Shown: in pieces, positions 33,991 through 43,869 of the stretch
How positions within the stretch are numbered: the first letter of the stretch is position 1
How the letters are laid out: each line of letters starts with the position of its first letter
Source of the DNA: Streptomyces sp. Isolate_45
GTDB taxonomy: Bacteria > Actinomycetota > Actinomycetes > Streptomycetales > Streptomycetaceae
Assembly: GCF_024721315.2 (NCBI RefSeq)
Contig: NZ_JANFAK020000001.1
Location: 62,001-126,000, forward strand
DNA length: 64,000 nucleotides
Reading direction: 5' to 3'
Notes under the pieces: model-generated
Told to the model about the DNA's origin: nothing
Databases searched by the model: none
Seen by the model: the letters and a program-made list of their open reading frames with translations, nothing else
Translations under genes and position numbers: made by a program

Positions 33991-34404
33991 GTGACCCACA
34001 CTGCCCGCCGTATCGGCCGTTCCCTCGCCCTGGTCCTGCCCGTCGTCCTGGTCCTGTCCGGGACCCTCGCGGTCACGATGGTCCCCTGGGCGGACAACAC
34101 CCCTTCCCAGATCCTCACCGCCTCCGCCGAGGACGTGTCCGTCCCCGCCAAGCCGCGCGCCGCCCAGGACCTCCTGCGCGACAAGCTGCTCAGCGAGCTC
34201 CAGCAGGGCCAGGAGCCGGGCGCCGTCCTCACGCACCTCCAGCAGGAGGTGGACCGCCGGCCGTCGCTCGCCGCGCACTGCGTGGGCATCGCGCGCGCCC
34301 TGGGCCGGGCCGCGGTGGACGCGTACGGGCCCACGAAGGCCCAGTCCTTCGCGCGCCCCGTCTGCGACACCTCGTACGCGACCGGCGTCGCCTCGATGGG
34401 CTGA
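33991..34404 (+). CDS. Exported or membrane-anchored hypothetical protein
   Basis: 137 residues from GTG 33991. The N-terminus has a twin-arginine-like start and one hydrophobic segment (SLALVLPVVLVLSGTLAV), followed by a polar helical domain (AAQDLLRDKLLSELQQGQEP, HLQQEVDRRPSLAAHCVGIA) with two cysteines. Probably secreted or tethered by the single helix. Looks like a conserved Streptomyces protein of unknown role; it is followed by the nucleotidyltransferase gene 91 bp on. Confidence 0.78.
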   Translation: MTHTARRIGRSLALVLPVVLVLSGTLAVTMVPWADNTPSQILTASAEDVSVPAKPRAAQDLLRDKLLSELQQGQEPGAVLTHLQQEVDRRPSLAAHCVGIARALGRAAVDAYGPTKAQSFARPVCDTSYATGVASMG

Positions 34405-34495
34405 CACCCCTTCCGGCGCCCCCTCCGGCGCACTCTCCGACACCTCCGCCGCGCCTGCCACCGCCGGGGCAGGGGCCGTCCCTACGCTGACGGCC

Positions 34496-35266
34496 ATGAG
34501 CGACGCCCTCCCCGTACCTCCCCGATCCACCGACCTCGCGGCCGCGTTCCCGGCCTCACCCACCCAGGCGGTCGTCCTGGCGGGCGGCCAGGGTTCGCGG
34601 CTGCGGCCGTACACGGACGACCGGCCGAAGCCGATGGTCGAGATCCCCGGTACGGGCCTGCCGATCATCGGACACCAACTGGCCTGGCTCGCGGCGGAGG
34701 GGGTGACCGACGTCGTCGTGTCCTGCGGGCACCTCGCGCAGGTGCTCCAGGAGTGGCTGGCGCGGGCCGAGTTGCCGCTGCGGGTGACCACCGTCGTCGA
34801 GGAGGAGCCGCTGGGGCGCGGGGGCGGCCTCAAGTACGCCGCCCGCCGGCTGCCGCACGCCGACCGCCCCTGGTACGCCACGAACGGCGACGTGTGGACC
34901 CGGTTCCCGCTGCGCGACATGGCGGCCTTCCACGCCGAACGCGGCGCCGTGGCCACCCTGGCGCTCGCCCGGCCGCGGATCCCGTGGGGCGTCGTGGAGA
35001 CCAACGAGTACGGGCAGGTCCTCGACTTCATCGAAGCGCCGCCGTCGCCCTATCCGGTCAACGCCGGCGTGTACGTCTTCTCCCCCGAATTCACCCCGCT
35101 GCTGCCCGACTTGGGCGACCACGAGCGGACGACGTTCCCGCGCCTGGCCCGCGAACGCCGGCTCGCGGGCTATCCGCTGCCCCAGGGGGCCTACTGGCGG
35201 GCGATCGACACCGTCAAGGACCTCACCGAGGCCGCACGCGAGCTGGCCGCCCAGACGGGCTCCTGA
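34496..35266 (+). CDS. Sugar-phosphate nucleotidyltransferase family protein
   Basis: 256 residues with the NTP-transferase signature VVLAGGQGSRLRPYTDDRPK PMVEI split near residue 25, the WYATNGDVWTRF metal-binding Asp region and the product-side motif INAGVYVF-like VNAGVYVFSPEF. This is the RmlA/mannose-1-phosphate guanylyltransferase fold without the C-terminal beta-helix. It would join a sugar 1-phosphate to a nucleotide for glycan synthesis; the exact sugar is not clear. Confidence 0.87.
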   Translation: MSDALPVPPRSTDLAAAFPASPTQAVVLAGGQGSRLRPYTDDRPKPMVEIPGTGLPIIGHQLAWLAAEGVTDVVVSCGHLAQVLQEWLARAELPLRVTTVVEEEPLGRGGGLKYAARRLPHADRPWYATNGDVWTRFPLRDMAAFHAERGAVATLALARPRIPWGVVETNEYGQVLDFIEAPPSPYPVNAGVYVFSPEFTPLLPDLGDHERTTFPRLARERRLAGYPLPQGAYWRAIDTVKDLTEAARELAAQTGS

Positions 35267-35441
35267 GCCCCCGCACGCCCCGCCCCCAACTCGGGCCCGT
35301 GCCCCGGCCCGTACGCGCCACCCGCTCCCGGCACGCCGAAGGGCCCGGCACGCTCCTCGCGCACCGGGCCCTCGTGACCGAACCTTCCGAAGCGACCGAC
35401 CCCACCGAAGCGAACCGGACCTTCAGCGGCGAACCGGACCG

Positions 35442-36992
35442 TCAGCCCAGGAGTCCGCCCACCAGCCCCGGCTTCTTCGTCGGGGTGTCCCCGCCACCGC
35501 TGCCGCTCTCGGGGCGGCTCCCCGAGGACGTGGACGGCGGCTTCTGCGGGCTGGACTGCTTCGGGGTACTGCTGCGCGGCGTCTGACCGCTGCCCGTGCT
35601 GCCGCCCTTGGTGGCGGAGGGGGTGCCGGCCCCCGTACCGGCGCTCTCGCGGGGCGGCGCGCTGCCGGCCCCGCTCCGGGCCGGCTTCGAGGCCGCCACC
35701 GACGGCGCCGCGGACGGCGACGCCGCCTGCTTGGACGGCTGCTGGCCCCGCACCGGCTCGGACTGCTTGACCGAGGCCTTCGGCAGCGGCGTACCCGGCA
35801 GGTAGTTGCTCGGGGCCTCACCCGGCCCGGGCACGGTGACGACGGTGGAGGAACGTACGGCCCCGCCGAGCAGCGAGCCGACGAGCAGGGTGAGCCCGCA
35901 CACGACGGTGGCCATGACGGCCCCGCGCCGCAGGACCCGGCGCCGCAGCCGCCAGATCTCCGAACGCGGTCCCAGCGTGCGCCAGGCCTCGCCCGCGAGC
36001 CTCCCGTCGAGGGAGTAGACGGGCGCGCCCGCGATGATCAGCGGGCTCCAGGCGGCCAGGTAGATGATGTCGGGCGCGTCGTAGGCGGGGACGGTCTTCC
36101 AGCTCACCGTCATCAGCAGCGCGGCGGACAGCAGCGCCCCGATGCAGGCGGCGAACCGCTGCCACAGCCCGAACACCGTCAGGACGCCCACGATCACCTG
36201 GAGGAACGCCACGCTCAGCCCCGCCCCCACCGGGTGCGCGAGCGCGAAGTCGCGCAGCGGCTCCGCCAGCGCCCAGGGGTGCAGGGTCTGGAGCCAGGTG
36301 ACCATGGAGCCGCGTTCGCCGCCGTCGAAGTAGACGGGGTCGCACAGCTTGCCCATGCCGGCGTAGATGCAGATGAACCCGAGGAAGACGCGCAGCGGGA
36401 GCAGCACCACGCCGAGGTTCATGCGGCGGCCGGGGTAGTAGGAGGCCTGGCCGCGGGCGTCCCCGGCCCGTCGGGAGTCGCCGTTGGGGTCGCCGCCGGG
36501 GTACTGCGGCGCGTACTGCTCGCGCGGCAGGTCCCGTACGGCGGCCAGGGGGCGGGTCTCCTCCGGGTCCCCGTAGCTGCGCTGACCGATGACGGTCGGC
36601 GTGGCGAGGGTGTCCTCGGCGAGGTCGTGGGCCAGGTCCACGCGCGGGATGACCTGGGTGGCGCCGCCGTCGTACTCGTCGTGGCCGCGGCCGGACTCCC
36701 GTACGGCCTGGAGGAGGCCGCCCGTCGCGGCGGCGTCGCCGGGGGCGGACCTGCCGCTCCAGACGACGGGCGCCCGGCGGCGGGTGGCTCCGGCGGCGGC
36801 GACCGCGGCGACGCCGAGGACGGGCGCGCGGCCGGGGGCATTCGCGGGCTTGGAACGCGCGCTCGGGCTCGGTGCGAGCCGCACGCGGAAGCTGGCGTGG
36901 TTGACGATGACCTGTGCGGGGTCGCACGGCACCTTGACCATGCTCAGCGCGGGCTGGTCGTCGAACCCTGACGTTCTGGTGTCCACACTCAT
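35442..36992 (-). CDS. DoxX-family membrane protein with long flanking disordered regions
   Basis: 516 residues. A polar, Pro/Ala-rich N-terminal 190 residues lead to the DoxX domain (about 193-330): MNLGVVLLPLRVFLGFICIY AGMGKL, LRDFALAHPVGAGLSVAFLQ, GVLTVFGLWQRFAACIGALL. A further membrane helix (VMATVVCGLTLLVGSLLGG) follows, then a Ser/Pro/Lys-rich tail of about 120 residues ending KKPGLVGGLLG, which is probably outside. DoxX proteins join redox-linked membrane complexes; the long tail is peculiar to actinobacteria. Regulation not evident. Confidence 0.82.
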   Translation of the reverse strand: MSVDTRTSGFDDQPALSMVKVPCDPAQVIVNHASFRVRLAPSPSARSKPANAPGRAPVLGVAAVAAAGATRRRAPVVWSGRSAPGDAAATGGLLQAVRESGRGHDEYDGGATQVIPRVDLAHDLAEDTLATPTVIGQRSYGDPEETRPLAAVRDLPREQYAPQYPGGDPNGDSRRAGDARGQASYYPGRRMNLGVVLLPLRVFLGFICIYAGMGKLCDPVYFDGGERGSMVTWLQTLHPWALAEPLRDFALAHPVGAGLSVAFLQVIVGVLTVFGLWQRFAACIGALLSAALLMTVSWKTVPAYDAPDIIYLAAWSPLIIAGAPVYSLDGRLAGEAWRTLGPRSEIWRLRRRVLRRGAVMATVVCGLTLLVGSLLGGAVRSSTVVTVPGPGEAPSNYLPGTPLPKASVKQSEPVRGQQPSKQAASPSAAPSVAASKPARSGAGSAPPRESAGTGAGTPSATKGGSTGSGQTPRSSTPKQSSPQKPPSTSSGSRPESGSGGGDTPTKKPGLVGGLLG

Positions 36993-37062
36993 CTAACCGA
37001 GTGATCAGTGTTTAGGACACTGCCTTGACATCAGGGATCTGTCCGAGACCCGTCAAGATCAA

Positions 37063-37117
37063 GTCGCCCCGCCCGGATCGGGCGGGGCGACACGCTCACG
37101 GGTCACTTCCCGTGAGC
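37063..37117 (-). terminator. Two stacked hairpins after rlmB
   Basis: GTCGCCCCGCCCG (37063-37075) pairs perfectly with 37079-37091, and GCTCACGGG (37094-37102) with CCCGTGAGC (37109-37117). They lie 60-115 bp after the rlmB stop on the reverse strand. Confidence 0.75.
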
Positions 37118-37177
37118 CAAGTGGATCAAGCCGGGCGGACGGGCCCGGCCCTGCCCGGGATCGGGCCCCGGCAGGGG

Positions 37178-38149
37178 TCAGGCGCGGCCGCGGTCGGCGC
37201 GGCGGCGGGCCGCCTCGTAGAGGACGACGCCCGCGGCGACACCGGCGTTCAGCGACTCGGCGCCGCCCGGCATCGGGATGCGCACCAGGTAGTCGCAGTT
37301 CTCGCCGACGAGGCGGCCGAGGCCCTTGCCCTCGGAGCCGACGACGATGACGACGGGACCGGCGAGCTGCTCCAGGTCGTTGACCGTGTGCTGGCCCTCG
37401 GCGGCGAGGCCGACGACGGTGATGCCGGCCTTCTTGTAGTCCTGGAGGGCGCGGGTCAGGTTGGTGACGCGCGAGACCGGGGTGCGGGCGGCGGTGCCGG
37501 CCGATGACTTCCAGGCACCGGCGGTCATGCCGGCTGCGCGGCGCTCGGGGATGACCACGCCGTGGCCGCCGAAGGCGGAGACGGAGCGGACGATGGCGCC
37601 GAGGTTGCGCGGGTCGGTGACCCCGTCGAGGGCGACGATCAGCGGGTCCTCGCCGTTGTCGTACGCGGCGGCCGTCAGGTCCTCCGGGTGCGCGTACTCG
37701 TACGGCGGGACTTGGAGGACCATGCCCTGGTGGTTGAGCCCGTTGGTCATCCGGTCGAGCTCGGGGCGCGGGGCTTCCATCAGGTTGATGTTGCCGCGCT
37801 CGGCCGCGAGCTGGAGGGCCTCGCGGACGCGCTCGTCGTTGTCGATGAACTGCTGGACGTAGAGGGTGGTGGCGGGGACGCCGTCACGCAGCGCCTCGAA
37901 GACCGGGTTGCGGCCGACGACCATCTCGCTGGTGCCCTTGGGGCCACCGCGGCGCGGCGCCGGGCGGCGCTTGGCGGCCTGGCGGGCGATGGCGTTGCTG
38001 ATGCGGTTCGCCTTGTGCTTCTTGCGGTCCTCGGCCTTGGGCGTGGGGCCCTTGCCTTCCAGGCCCTTGCGCCGCTGGCCACCGCTGCCGACCGTGGCGC
38101 CCTTCTTGTTGGACGTGCGGCGGTTCCTGCGCTGGCTGTTCCCGGCCAT
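37178..38149 (-). CDS. rlmB: 23S rRNA (guanosine-2'-O-)-methyltransferase RlmB (SpoU family)
   Basis: 323 residues from ATG 38149, with AGGTAGAGG upstream. A very basic N-terminal tail ([20 protein letters not shown]) precedes the L30e-like substrate-binding domain ([20 protein letters not shown]) and the SPOUT methyltransferase domain: [35 protein letters not shown], and knot motif [20 protein letters not shown]. It 2'-O-methylates G2251-type guanosine in 23S rRNA. Followed upstream by cysS in the same direction; the pair is conserved in actinobacteria. Confidence 0.95.
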   Translation of the reverse strand: MAGNSQRRNRRTSNKKGATVGSGGQRRKGLEGKGPTPKAEDRKKHKANRISNAIARQAAKRRPAPRRGGPKGTSEMVVGRNPVFEALRDGVPATTLYVQQFIDNDERVREALQLAAERGNINLMEAPRPELDRMTNGLNHQGMVLQVPPYEYAHPEDLTAAAYDNGEDPLIVALDGVTDPRNLGAIVRSVSAFGGHGVVIPERRAAGMTAGAWKSSAGTAARTPVSRVTNLTRALQDYKKAGITVVGLAAEGQHTVNDLEQLAGPVVIVVGSEGKGLGRLVGENCDYLVRIPMPGGAESLNAGVAAGVVLYEAARRRADRGRA

Positions 38150-38243
38150 GACCTCTACCTGTTTTCGTTGATGCTGCGATATGTACGTATGAAGAGTGTG
38201 CCGCCCGGAGCGCCGGGCGGCACAGTCGGACTGCTCCGGGGGC

Positions 38244-39644
38244 TCAGCGGGGGCCGAGCGTCCAGCGCGGACCCGTCGGGCCGTCCTCGACGACGAGGCC
38301 GGACTGCTGGAGCTGGTCGCGGATGGCGTCGGCGGTCGCCCAGTCCTTGCGGGCGCGGGCGGACTCGCGCTGCTCCAGGACGAGGCGTACGAGGGTGTCC
38401 ACGGCGCCGTGGAGGTCCTCACCGCGGTCGGATTCGCCGGCCCAGTGCGGGTCGAGCGGGTCGAGGCCGAGCACGGTCAGCATGGCCCGTACCTCCGACA
38501 GGCGGGCGATCGCCGCGTCCTTGTCGTCGGCGGCGAGCGCGCTGTTGCCCTGGCGGACGGTGGTGTGGACGATGGCGAGCGCCTGCGGGACGCCCAGGTC
38601 GTCGTCCATCGCCTCCGCGAAGGCCGGCGGCACCTCGGCCGCGGCCTCGACGGGACCGCCCGCCTTCTCGATGACGCGCTGGTAGAAGCCCTCGATGCGG
38701 GCGAAGGCGGACTCCGCCTCGCGCAGCGCCTCCTCGCTGTACTCGATCATCGACCGGTAGTGCGGGGTGCCGAGGTAGTAGCGCAGCACGATCGGGCGCC
38801 ACTGCTTGACCATCTCGGAGACGAGGACCGAGTTCCCGAGGGACTTGGACATCTTCTCGCCGGACATGGTGACCCAGGCGTTGTGGACCCAGTACTTCGC
38901 GAACTCGTCGCCGAAGGCCTTGGCCTGGGCGATCTCGTTCTCGTGGTGCGGGAAGATCAGGTCCAGGCCGCCGCCGTGGATGTCGAAGGCCTCGCCGAGG
39001 TACTTGTGCGCCATGGCGGAGCATTCGAGGTGCCAGCCGGGACGGCCGCGGCCCCACGGCGTCTCCCAGGAGGGCTCGCCGGGCTTGACGGACTTCCACA
39101 TGGCGAAGTCGCGCGCGTCGCGCTTGCCGGTCTCGCCGGTGCTCTCCGGCTGGCGGATGTTGTCGAGTTCCTGGCGGGACAGCGAGAGGTAGCCCGGGAA
39201 GGACTTCACGTCGAAGTAGACGTTGCCCTCGGACTCGTAGGCGTGGCCGCGCTCGATGAGCCCGCGCATCATCTCGACCATCTCGGTGACGTGTCCGGTC
39301 GCGCGGGGCTCGTAGGTGGGCGGGAGGCAGCCGAGGGCGGAGTAGCCGTCGTTGAAGGCGCGCTCGTTCTCGTAGCCGATGGACCACCAGGGGCGGCGCT
39401 GCTCGGCGGACTTCGCGATGATCTTGTCGTCGATGTCCGTGACGTTGCGGATGAAGGTCACGTCGTAGCCGCGGTACGCGAACCAACGGCGCATCATGTC
39501 GAAGTTCAGGCCCGACCTGATGTGGCCGATGTGCGGAGCGGCCTGCACGGTCGCGCCACAGAGGTAGATCGAGACACAGCCCGGAACGAGCGGGGTGAAG
39601 TCACGGATCTGCCGGGCGCTGGTGTCGTACAGGCGAATAGTCAC
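38244..39644 (-). CDS. cysS: Cysteinyl-tRNA synthetase
   Basis: 466 residues from GTG 39644 ([16 protein letters not shown]). Class-I motifs: zinc-site Cys in [19 protein letters not shown], the HIGH box within the same stretch (near residue 37), [14 protein letters not shown] with the second zinc ligands, [11 protein letters not shown], and [10 protein letters not shown] near residue 260. Charges tRNA-Cys. A close relative, MshC, is used for mycothiol, but the full length and editing-free C-terminal helical domain with the anticodon-binding tail fit CysS. Confidence 0.95.
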   Translation of the reverse strand: MTIRLYDTSARQIRDFTPLVPGCVSIYLCGATVQAAPHIGHIRSGLNFDMMRRWFAYRGYDVTFIRNVTDIDDKIIAKSAEQRRPWWSIGYENERAFNDGYSALGCLPPTYEPRATGHVTEMVEMMRGLIERGHAYESEGNVYFDVKSFPGYLSLSRQELDNIRQPESTGETGKRDARDFAMWKSVKPGEPSWETPWGRGRPGWHLECSAMAHKYLGEAFDIHGGGLDLIFPHHENEIAQAKAFGDEFAKYWVHNAWVTMSGEKMSKSLGNSVLVSEMVKQWRPIVLRYYLGTPHYRSMIEYSEEALREAESAFARIEGFYQRVIEKAGGPVEAAAEVPPAFAEAMDDDLGVPQALAIVHTTVRQGNSALAADDKDAAIARLSEVRAMLTVLGLDPLDPHWAGESDRGEDLHGAVDTLVRLVLEQRESARARKDWATADAIRDQLQQSGLVVEDGPTGPRWTLGPR

Positions 39645-39838
39645 GGCATCCAGGGTAGTGCGCCTCTAGCAGTGCCCCGCGACCCTTTGGGGGCCCGGGG
39701 GTGGGGTTTGCCGCCGGAGCGGTGCGGACGGGGCGCGCACGGGGTCCCGTACGGGCGGTTTTCCCGGTTGGTGCCGGATGCGCTCCGCCACCGCACGGGC
39801 GGGGCCCCGGCCGGACACCTGCCCGGCGGGGCCCGGGC

Positions 39839-40354
39839 TCAGGCCCGGCTCGTCCGGTGGACGAGGGCGGTGGCAATGGCGGCGAGCCCTTCGGCCCGGC
39901 CGGTCAGGCCCAGACCGTCGGTGGTGGTGCCGGACACCGAGACGGGGGCGCCCGCGGCGGCCGAGAGCGCCTTCTGCGCTTCTTCGCGCCGCTTGCCGAC
40001 CTTCGGACGGACACCGATCACCTGGACGGCGATGTTGCCGATCTCGAAGCCCTCGGCCCGGACGATGCGGGCGGCTTCCGCCAGAAGGGTGACGCCGGAG
40101 GCGCCGGACCACTGCGGACGGGAGGTGCCGAAGTGCGCGCCGAGATCGCCGACACCGGCGGCGGAGAAGAGGGCGTCGCAGGCGGCGTGCGCGGCGACGT
40201 CACCGTCGGAGTGCCCGGCGAGGCCGTCCTCGCCCTCCCACAGCAGACCGGCGCACCACAGCTCGCGGCCCGCCTCGAAGGCGTGCACGTCGGTGCCGAT
40301 GCCGACGAGCGGCATCACGGGCGCGGCGGGCGCGGCGGCGGGGTCAGTAGGCAT
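39839..40354 (-). CDS. ispF: 2-C-methyl-D-erythritol 2,4-cyclodiphosphate synthase
   Basis: 171 residues, fifth step of the MEP isoprenoid pathway. Zinc-site motif [10 protein letters not shown] near the start, [20 protein letters not shown] in the middle, and the CDP-binding end [20 protein letters not shown]. Its ATG lies inside the last codons of ispD (11-bp overlap, ATGCCTACTGA), so translation is coupled and the two consecutive-pathway enzymes are made together. Confidence 0.96.
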   Translation of the reverse strand: MPTDPAAAPAAPVMPLVGIGTDVHAFEAGRELWCAGLLWEGEDGLAGHSDGDVAAHAACDALFSAAGVGDLGAHFGTSRPQWSGASGVTLLAEAARIVRAEGFEIGNIAVQVIGVRPKVGKRREEAQKALSAAAGAPVSVSGTTTDGLGLTGRAEGLAAIATALVHRTSRA

Positions 40355-41090
40355 CGGTGGCCCTCCTGCGGGCGAGTACGGCCTCGGCGAGGACGAGGTC
40401 GAGCGGACGGGTGACCTTGAAGGCCTCTTCGTGGCCGGGGACGGTCACGACGGTGACTCCGAGGCGTTCCACCATGCCGGCGTCGTCCGTGGCGCCCTCA
40501 CCCAGGACGGCGATCTCGCGGTGCGCGCGCAGCAGGGTCTCCAGGTCGAAGCCCTGGGGGGTCTGGACGGCGCGCAGCCGGGCGCGCTCGGGGGTGGCGA
40601 CGACCGGCTCGGGCTCGCCGGGCCCACCGGGCTCGACCTCCTTGACGGTGTCGGCCAGCGGCAGCGCGGGGACGACGGCGGGGGCACCGGCCCGGACGGC
40701 GTCGATGACGTTGTCCACGGTGTCGACGGGGACGAGCGGGCGGGCCGCGTCGTGGATCAGTACGGAGGTGACGTCCTGCGGCAGCGCGTCCAGGCCGGCG
40801 CGCACCGACTCCTGGCGGGTCTCCCCGCCGGGGACGACCAGGACCTCGGTGCGTTCGGGCAGCGCGTGCTCGTCCAGCAGGTGGCGTACCTCGGCGGCCC
40901 CGTCGGAGGGGGCGACGACCACGACGAGGGACACGGCGCGGGAGCGGGCCATGGCGCGGACGGCGTGGATGAGCATGGGCGTCCCGCCGAGGGCCCGCAG
41001 GGCCTTGGGGGCACCCGGGCCGAGGCGTACCCCGCGGCCGGCGGCCGGGATGACCGCGGCCGTGCGGTGGGGACGCAATTCGTCAGACAT
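40344..41090 (-). CDS. ispD: 2-C-methyl-D-erythritol 4-phosphate cytidylyltransferase
   Basis: 248 residues from ATG 41090 ([20 protein letters not shown]). The nucleotide-binding loop [20 protein letters not shown], the [13 protein letters not shown] motif and [19 protein letters not shown] are typical of IspD, third MEP-pathway enzyme, forming CDP-methylerythritol. Overlaps ispF. The frame is open further upstream (to 41258), but that part lacks IspD character. Confidence 0.95.
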   Translation of the reverse strand: MSDELRPHRTAAVIPAAGRGVRLGPGAPKALRALGGTPMLIHAVRAMARSRAVSLVVVVAPSDGAAEVRHLLDEHALPERTEVLVVPGGETRQESVRAGLDALPQDVTSVLIHDAARPLVPVDTVDNVIDAVRAGAPAVVPALPLADTVKEVEPGGPGEPEPVVATPERARLRAVQTPQGFDLETLLRAHREIAVLGEGATDDAGMVERLGVTVVTVPGHEEAFKVTRPLDLVLAEAVLARRRATDAY

Positions 41091-41324
41091 CAGTAGCTCC
41101 GAGCCAGGTTTGTGACTTCGGCCGACATGGGTATGGCCTGAAGCGTGCCGGGTGCGACGCCCCTCGCCCCTTCCGTGACGACCGGTCGAGCAGGGCTGCC
41201 CGAACCCGGCACGCCAAGAAAAAAGGTGTGGGTACAGACATGCCGCAGCGCCCGGCAACAGCTCCCTCGCGGAGGAGAGAGCTTGTCATCGGGCACCGCG
41301 GCACAACTGTGTACGGTTTTCGCG

Positions 41325-41807
41325 TCAGGACGCGAGAACCTCGTCGAGGAGGGCCTCGGCCTTGTCCTCGTTGGTGTTCTCCGCGAGCGCGAGCTCGCTG
41401 ACGAGAATCTGGCGAGCCTTCGCGAGCATGCGCTTCTCACCCGCGGAGAGTCCGCGCTCGCGCTCACGACGCCACAGGTCACGCACCACTTCGGCGACCT
41501 TGATGACATCGCCAGAAGCGAGCTTCTCCAGATTTGCCTTGTAGCGCCGGGACCAGTTCGTCGGCTCTTCTGCATACGGTGCGCGGAGCACCTCGAAGAC
41601 CCGGTCCAGCCCGTCCTGGCCGACTACGTCGCGAACGCCGACGAACTCCGCATTGTCCGCAGGCACACGAACCGTCAGGTCGCCCTGGGCGACCTTGAGC
41701 ACCAAGTAGGTCTTGTCCACGCCTTTGATCTGGCGAGTTTCGATGGCCTCGATCAGCGCGGCCCCGTGATGGGGATAGACCACGGTGTCGCCAACCTTGA
41801 ACGTCAT
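41325..41807 (-). CDS. carD: CarD-family RNA polymerase-binding transcription factor
   Basis: 160 residues. The N-terminal RNAP-interaction (Tudor-like) domain is [20 protein letters not shown] ... [20 protein letters not shown]; the C-terminal part is a helical DNA-binding domain ([40 protein letters not shown]). CarD stabilises open promoter complexes, notably at rRNA promoters. It is separated from ispD by 234 bp with no gene visible there, and divergent from the lipoprotein gene. Confidence 0.97.
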   Translation of the reverse strand: MTFKVGDTVVYPHHGAALIEAIETRQIKGVDKTYLVLKVAQGDLTVRVPADNAEFVGVRDVVGQDGLDRVFEVLRAPYAEEPTNWSRRYKANLEKLASGDVIKVAEVVRDLWRRERERGLSAGEKRMLAKARQILVSELALAENTNEDKAEALLDEVLAS

Positions 41808-42371
41808 GTGACAGGTACCCCTTCCGTGGCTATCCAGGGTAACACGAGAACTGACTGTTATGAATGGCGTTTTCGCAGGTCAGGGCACATCTCGGGGCTT
41901 GACAACAGCGACTCGAACGTGCTGCGAAGGGCTTCCGGAGGGGGGTATTCGCAGGTCGGAGGTGTTGTGCGGACCGGGCGAAACGACCACGTTACACCTG
42001 GCGGACCAGTCCACAGGAGTGACGTACGTCCCGTTTTGCCGGGTTCCGAAGCCGGAAACCGAAGTACTCCGTTCGACTGGCGGCCACCCGCACGGAGCGG
42101 GATCCGGCCCAATCCGCAATTGATCACGGAGCGGCGTTCGAGGGAATCCCGGAATTGATCACCGGGGATCACCGGGCGGCCCGCCGGCGATATCCGGAAT
42201 GCAAGATCGCCGGAGTGGTCCAGGGCCGTGCGTCCGCTGCGGAGGGTCGGGTGCGGGGCCGGGGCGGCGGCTCGGTAACCTAAGCGCGCTGACACACCCT
42301 TAGGGCGGCTTTACCTCGGCCGTCCCGAGCGTCCACCCTTCCGTCCGTACGTCCTAGGAGTTGCCGCCGCC
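41808..42371. other. 564-bp divergent promoter region between carD and the lipoprotein gene
   Basis: No protein-like frame stands out. AATTGATCAC occurs twice (42118-42127 and 42153-42162), the second followed by a nearby GATCACCGGG. A forward TTGACA occurs at 41899. These may be regulatory, but no regulator is identified. Confidence 0.5.
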
Positions 42372-43061
42372 GTGAGCCGCAGCCTTCGACGCGGCGCCCT
42401 CGCCGCTTCTGCCGTCGTGTTCTCGATCGCTTCGCTCGCCGCGTGCGGTGCGGGCAACGACGCGCAGACTCTCCAGATCAAGCCGGACAACGCCGCCACC
42501 ACCAAGGGCGACATCCAGATCCAGAACGCCTTGGTGATCACCCAGGCGGAGAAGGAAAAGAAGGGCCCGGCAGTCGTCTCCGCGACCGTCTTCAACAACG
42601 GCACCAAGGCGCAGACCCTGGAGGGCATCACCCTCAAGGGTGGCAAGTCCAAGGTCGTCCTGAAGGCGGCGGAGGGCACCGGCAAGATCACCGTGCCCGC
42701 CGGCGGCTCCGTGGTGCTGGGCGGCAAGGGCAACGCCTCGGCCGTGATCGAGGGCGGCCGCACGGCCGTCGAGGACGGCAACGTGCAGGAGGTCGTCTTC
42801 GACCTGAGCAGCACCGGCGACGTCGCGCTCCAGGCCTTCATCGTCCCGGCCTCCGGCATGTACGCGGGCTACGGCCCGACCGAGGCACCGGCAGCGCCCT
42901 CCGCCGGCCCGTCCGCCTCCCCCTCCGGTTCGCCCTCCGGGGTGCCCGCGAACGCGCCGTCCGGGTCCCCGTCCGGCTCCCCGTCCGGTTCGCCCTCGGG
43001 CGCCGCGGGCGCGCCGTCGGGCAAGCCGTCCGGCTCCGCCTCGCACAGCGCCGGCCACTGA
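42372..43061 (+). CDS. Secreted lipoprotein with a PCuAC/DUF461-like domain and SPSG tail
   Basis: 229 residues from GTG 42372. Lipoprotein signal with lipobox LAAC (Cys25). The beta-rich middle (QIQNALVITQAEKEKKGPAV ... VFNNGTKAQTLEGITLKGGK ... ITVPAGGSVVLGGKG) resembles copper-chaperone-like DUF461 proteins but lacks an obvious His/Met copper motif. The last 60 residues are a Ser/Pro/Gly repeat (SPSGSPSG...) ending ASHSAGH, probably a cell-wall spacer. Ends before a strong terminator shared with phoP. Confidence 0.78.
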   Translation: MSRSLRRGALAASAVVFSIASLAACGAGNDAQTLQIKPDNAATTKGDIQIQNALVITQAEKEKKGPAVVSATVFNNGTKAQTLEGITLKGGKSKVVLKAAEGTGKITVPAGGSVVLGGKGNASAVIEGGRTAVEDGNVQEVVFDLSSTGDVALQAFIVPASGMYAGYGPTEAPAAPSAGPSASPSGSPSGVPANAPSGSPSGSPSGSPSGAAGAPSGKPSGSASHSAGH

Positions 43062-43088
43062 GGCCTCGCCGCGGGACGCACCACGTAC

Positions 43089-43131
43089 ACGGGGAAGGCC
43101 CCCAGCCGATGCGGCTGGGGGCCTTCCCCGT
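43089..43131. terminator. Bidirectional terminator (19-bp perfect stem)
   Basis: ACGGGGAAGGCCCCCAGCC (43089-43107) pairs exactly with 43113-43131 across a 5-base loop, between the convergent lipoprotein gene and phoP. Confidence 0.9.
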
Positions 43132-43188
43132 TGTCGGCGGGGGCGCTCCGGTGTTCGGCGCGACCCCGGTGTTCACGGCGCTCCGGGT

Positions 43189-43869
43189 CTACGGCTCGAA
43201 CTTGTAGCCCAGGCCGCGGACCGTCACCAGGTAGCGCGGCGCCCCCGGGTCGGGCTCGATCTTGGCGCGCAGGCGCTTGACGTGCACGTCCAGGGTCTTG
43301 GTGTCGCCGACGTAGTCCGCGCCCCACACCCGGTCGATGAGCTGCATGCGGGTGAGCACGCGGCCCGCGTTGCGCAGCAGCATCTCCAGCAGGTCGAACT
43401 CCTTCAGCGGGAGGTCCACCTTGCCCCCGCCGACGGTGACCACGTGCCGGTCGACGTCCATCCGTACCGGACCGGCCTCCAGGGCCGCCGGGGTGACCTC
43501 CTCCGGCTCGCCGCGGCGGCGCAGGACCGCGCGGATGCGGGCGACCAGCTCCCGCGAGGAGAAGGGCTTGGTGACGTAGTCGTCGGCTCCTATCTCCAGC
43601 CCGACGACCTTGTCGATCTCGCTGTCCTTCGCGGTCACCATGATCACGGGGACGTTGGAGCGGCCGCGCAGCTGCCGGCAGACCTCGGTGCCGGGCAGGC
43701 CGGGCAGCATCAGGTCGAGGAGGACGAGGTCGGCGCCGTTGCGCTCGAACTCGTCGAGCCCGTCGGGCCCGGTCGCCGCGATCGCGACCTCGAAGCCTTC
43801 CTTGCGGAGCATGTAGGACAGGGCGTCGCTGAAGGATTCCTCATCCTCGACGACGAGCACTCGGGTCAC
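43189..43869 (-). CDS. phoP: Phosphate response regulator PhoP
   Basis: 226 residues from GTG 43869. OmpR-type: receiver with EDEESF acidic pair, phospho-Asp in DLVLLDLMLPGLPG (near 51), Thr in VTAKDSE and Lys in YVTKPFSSRELVAR; then a winged-helix DNA-binding domain (about 130-226) ending VKRLRAKIEPDPGAPRYLVT VRGLGYKF in two parts. The start overlaps the phoR stop (GTGA). Activates the Pho regulon and represses secondary metabolism when phosphate is low. Neighbouring phoU confirms the identity. Confidence 0.94.
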   Translation of the reverse strand: MTRVLVVEDEESFSDALSYMLRKEGFEVAIAATGPDGLDEFERNGADLVLLDLMLPGLPGTEVCRQLRGRSNVPVIMVTAKDSEIDKVVGLEIGADDYVTKPFSSRELVARIRAVLRRRGEPEEVTPAALEAGPVRMDVDRHVVTVGGGKVDLPLKEFDLLEMLLRNAGRVLTRMQLIDRVWGADYVGDTKTLDVHVKRLRAKIEPDPGAPRYLVTVRGLGYKFEP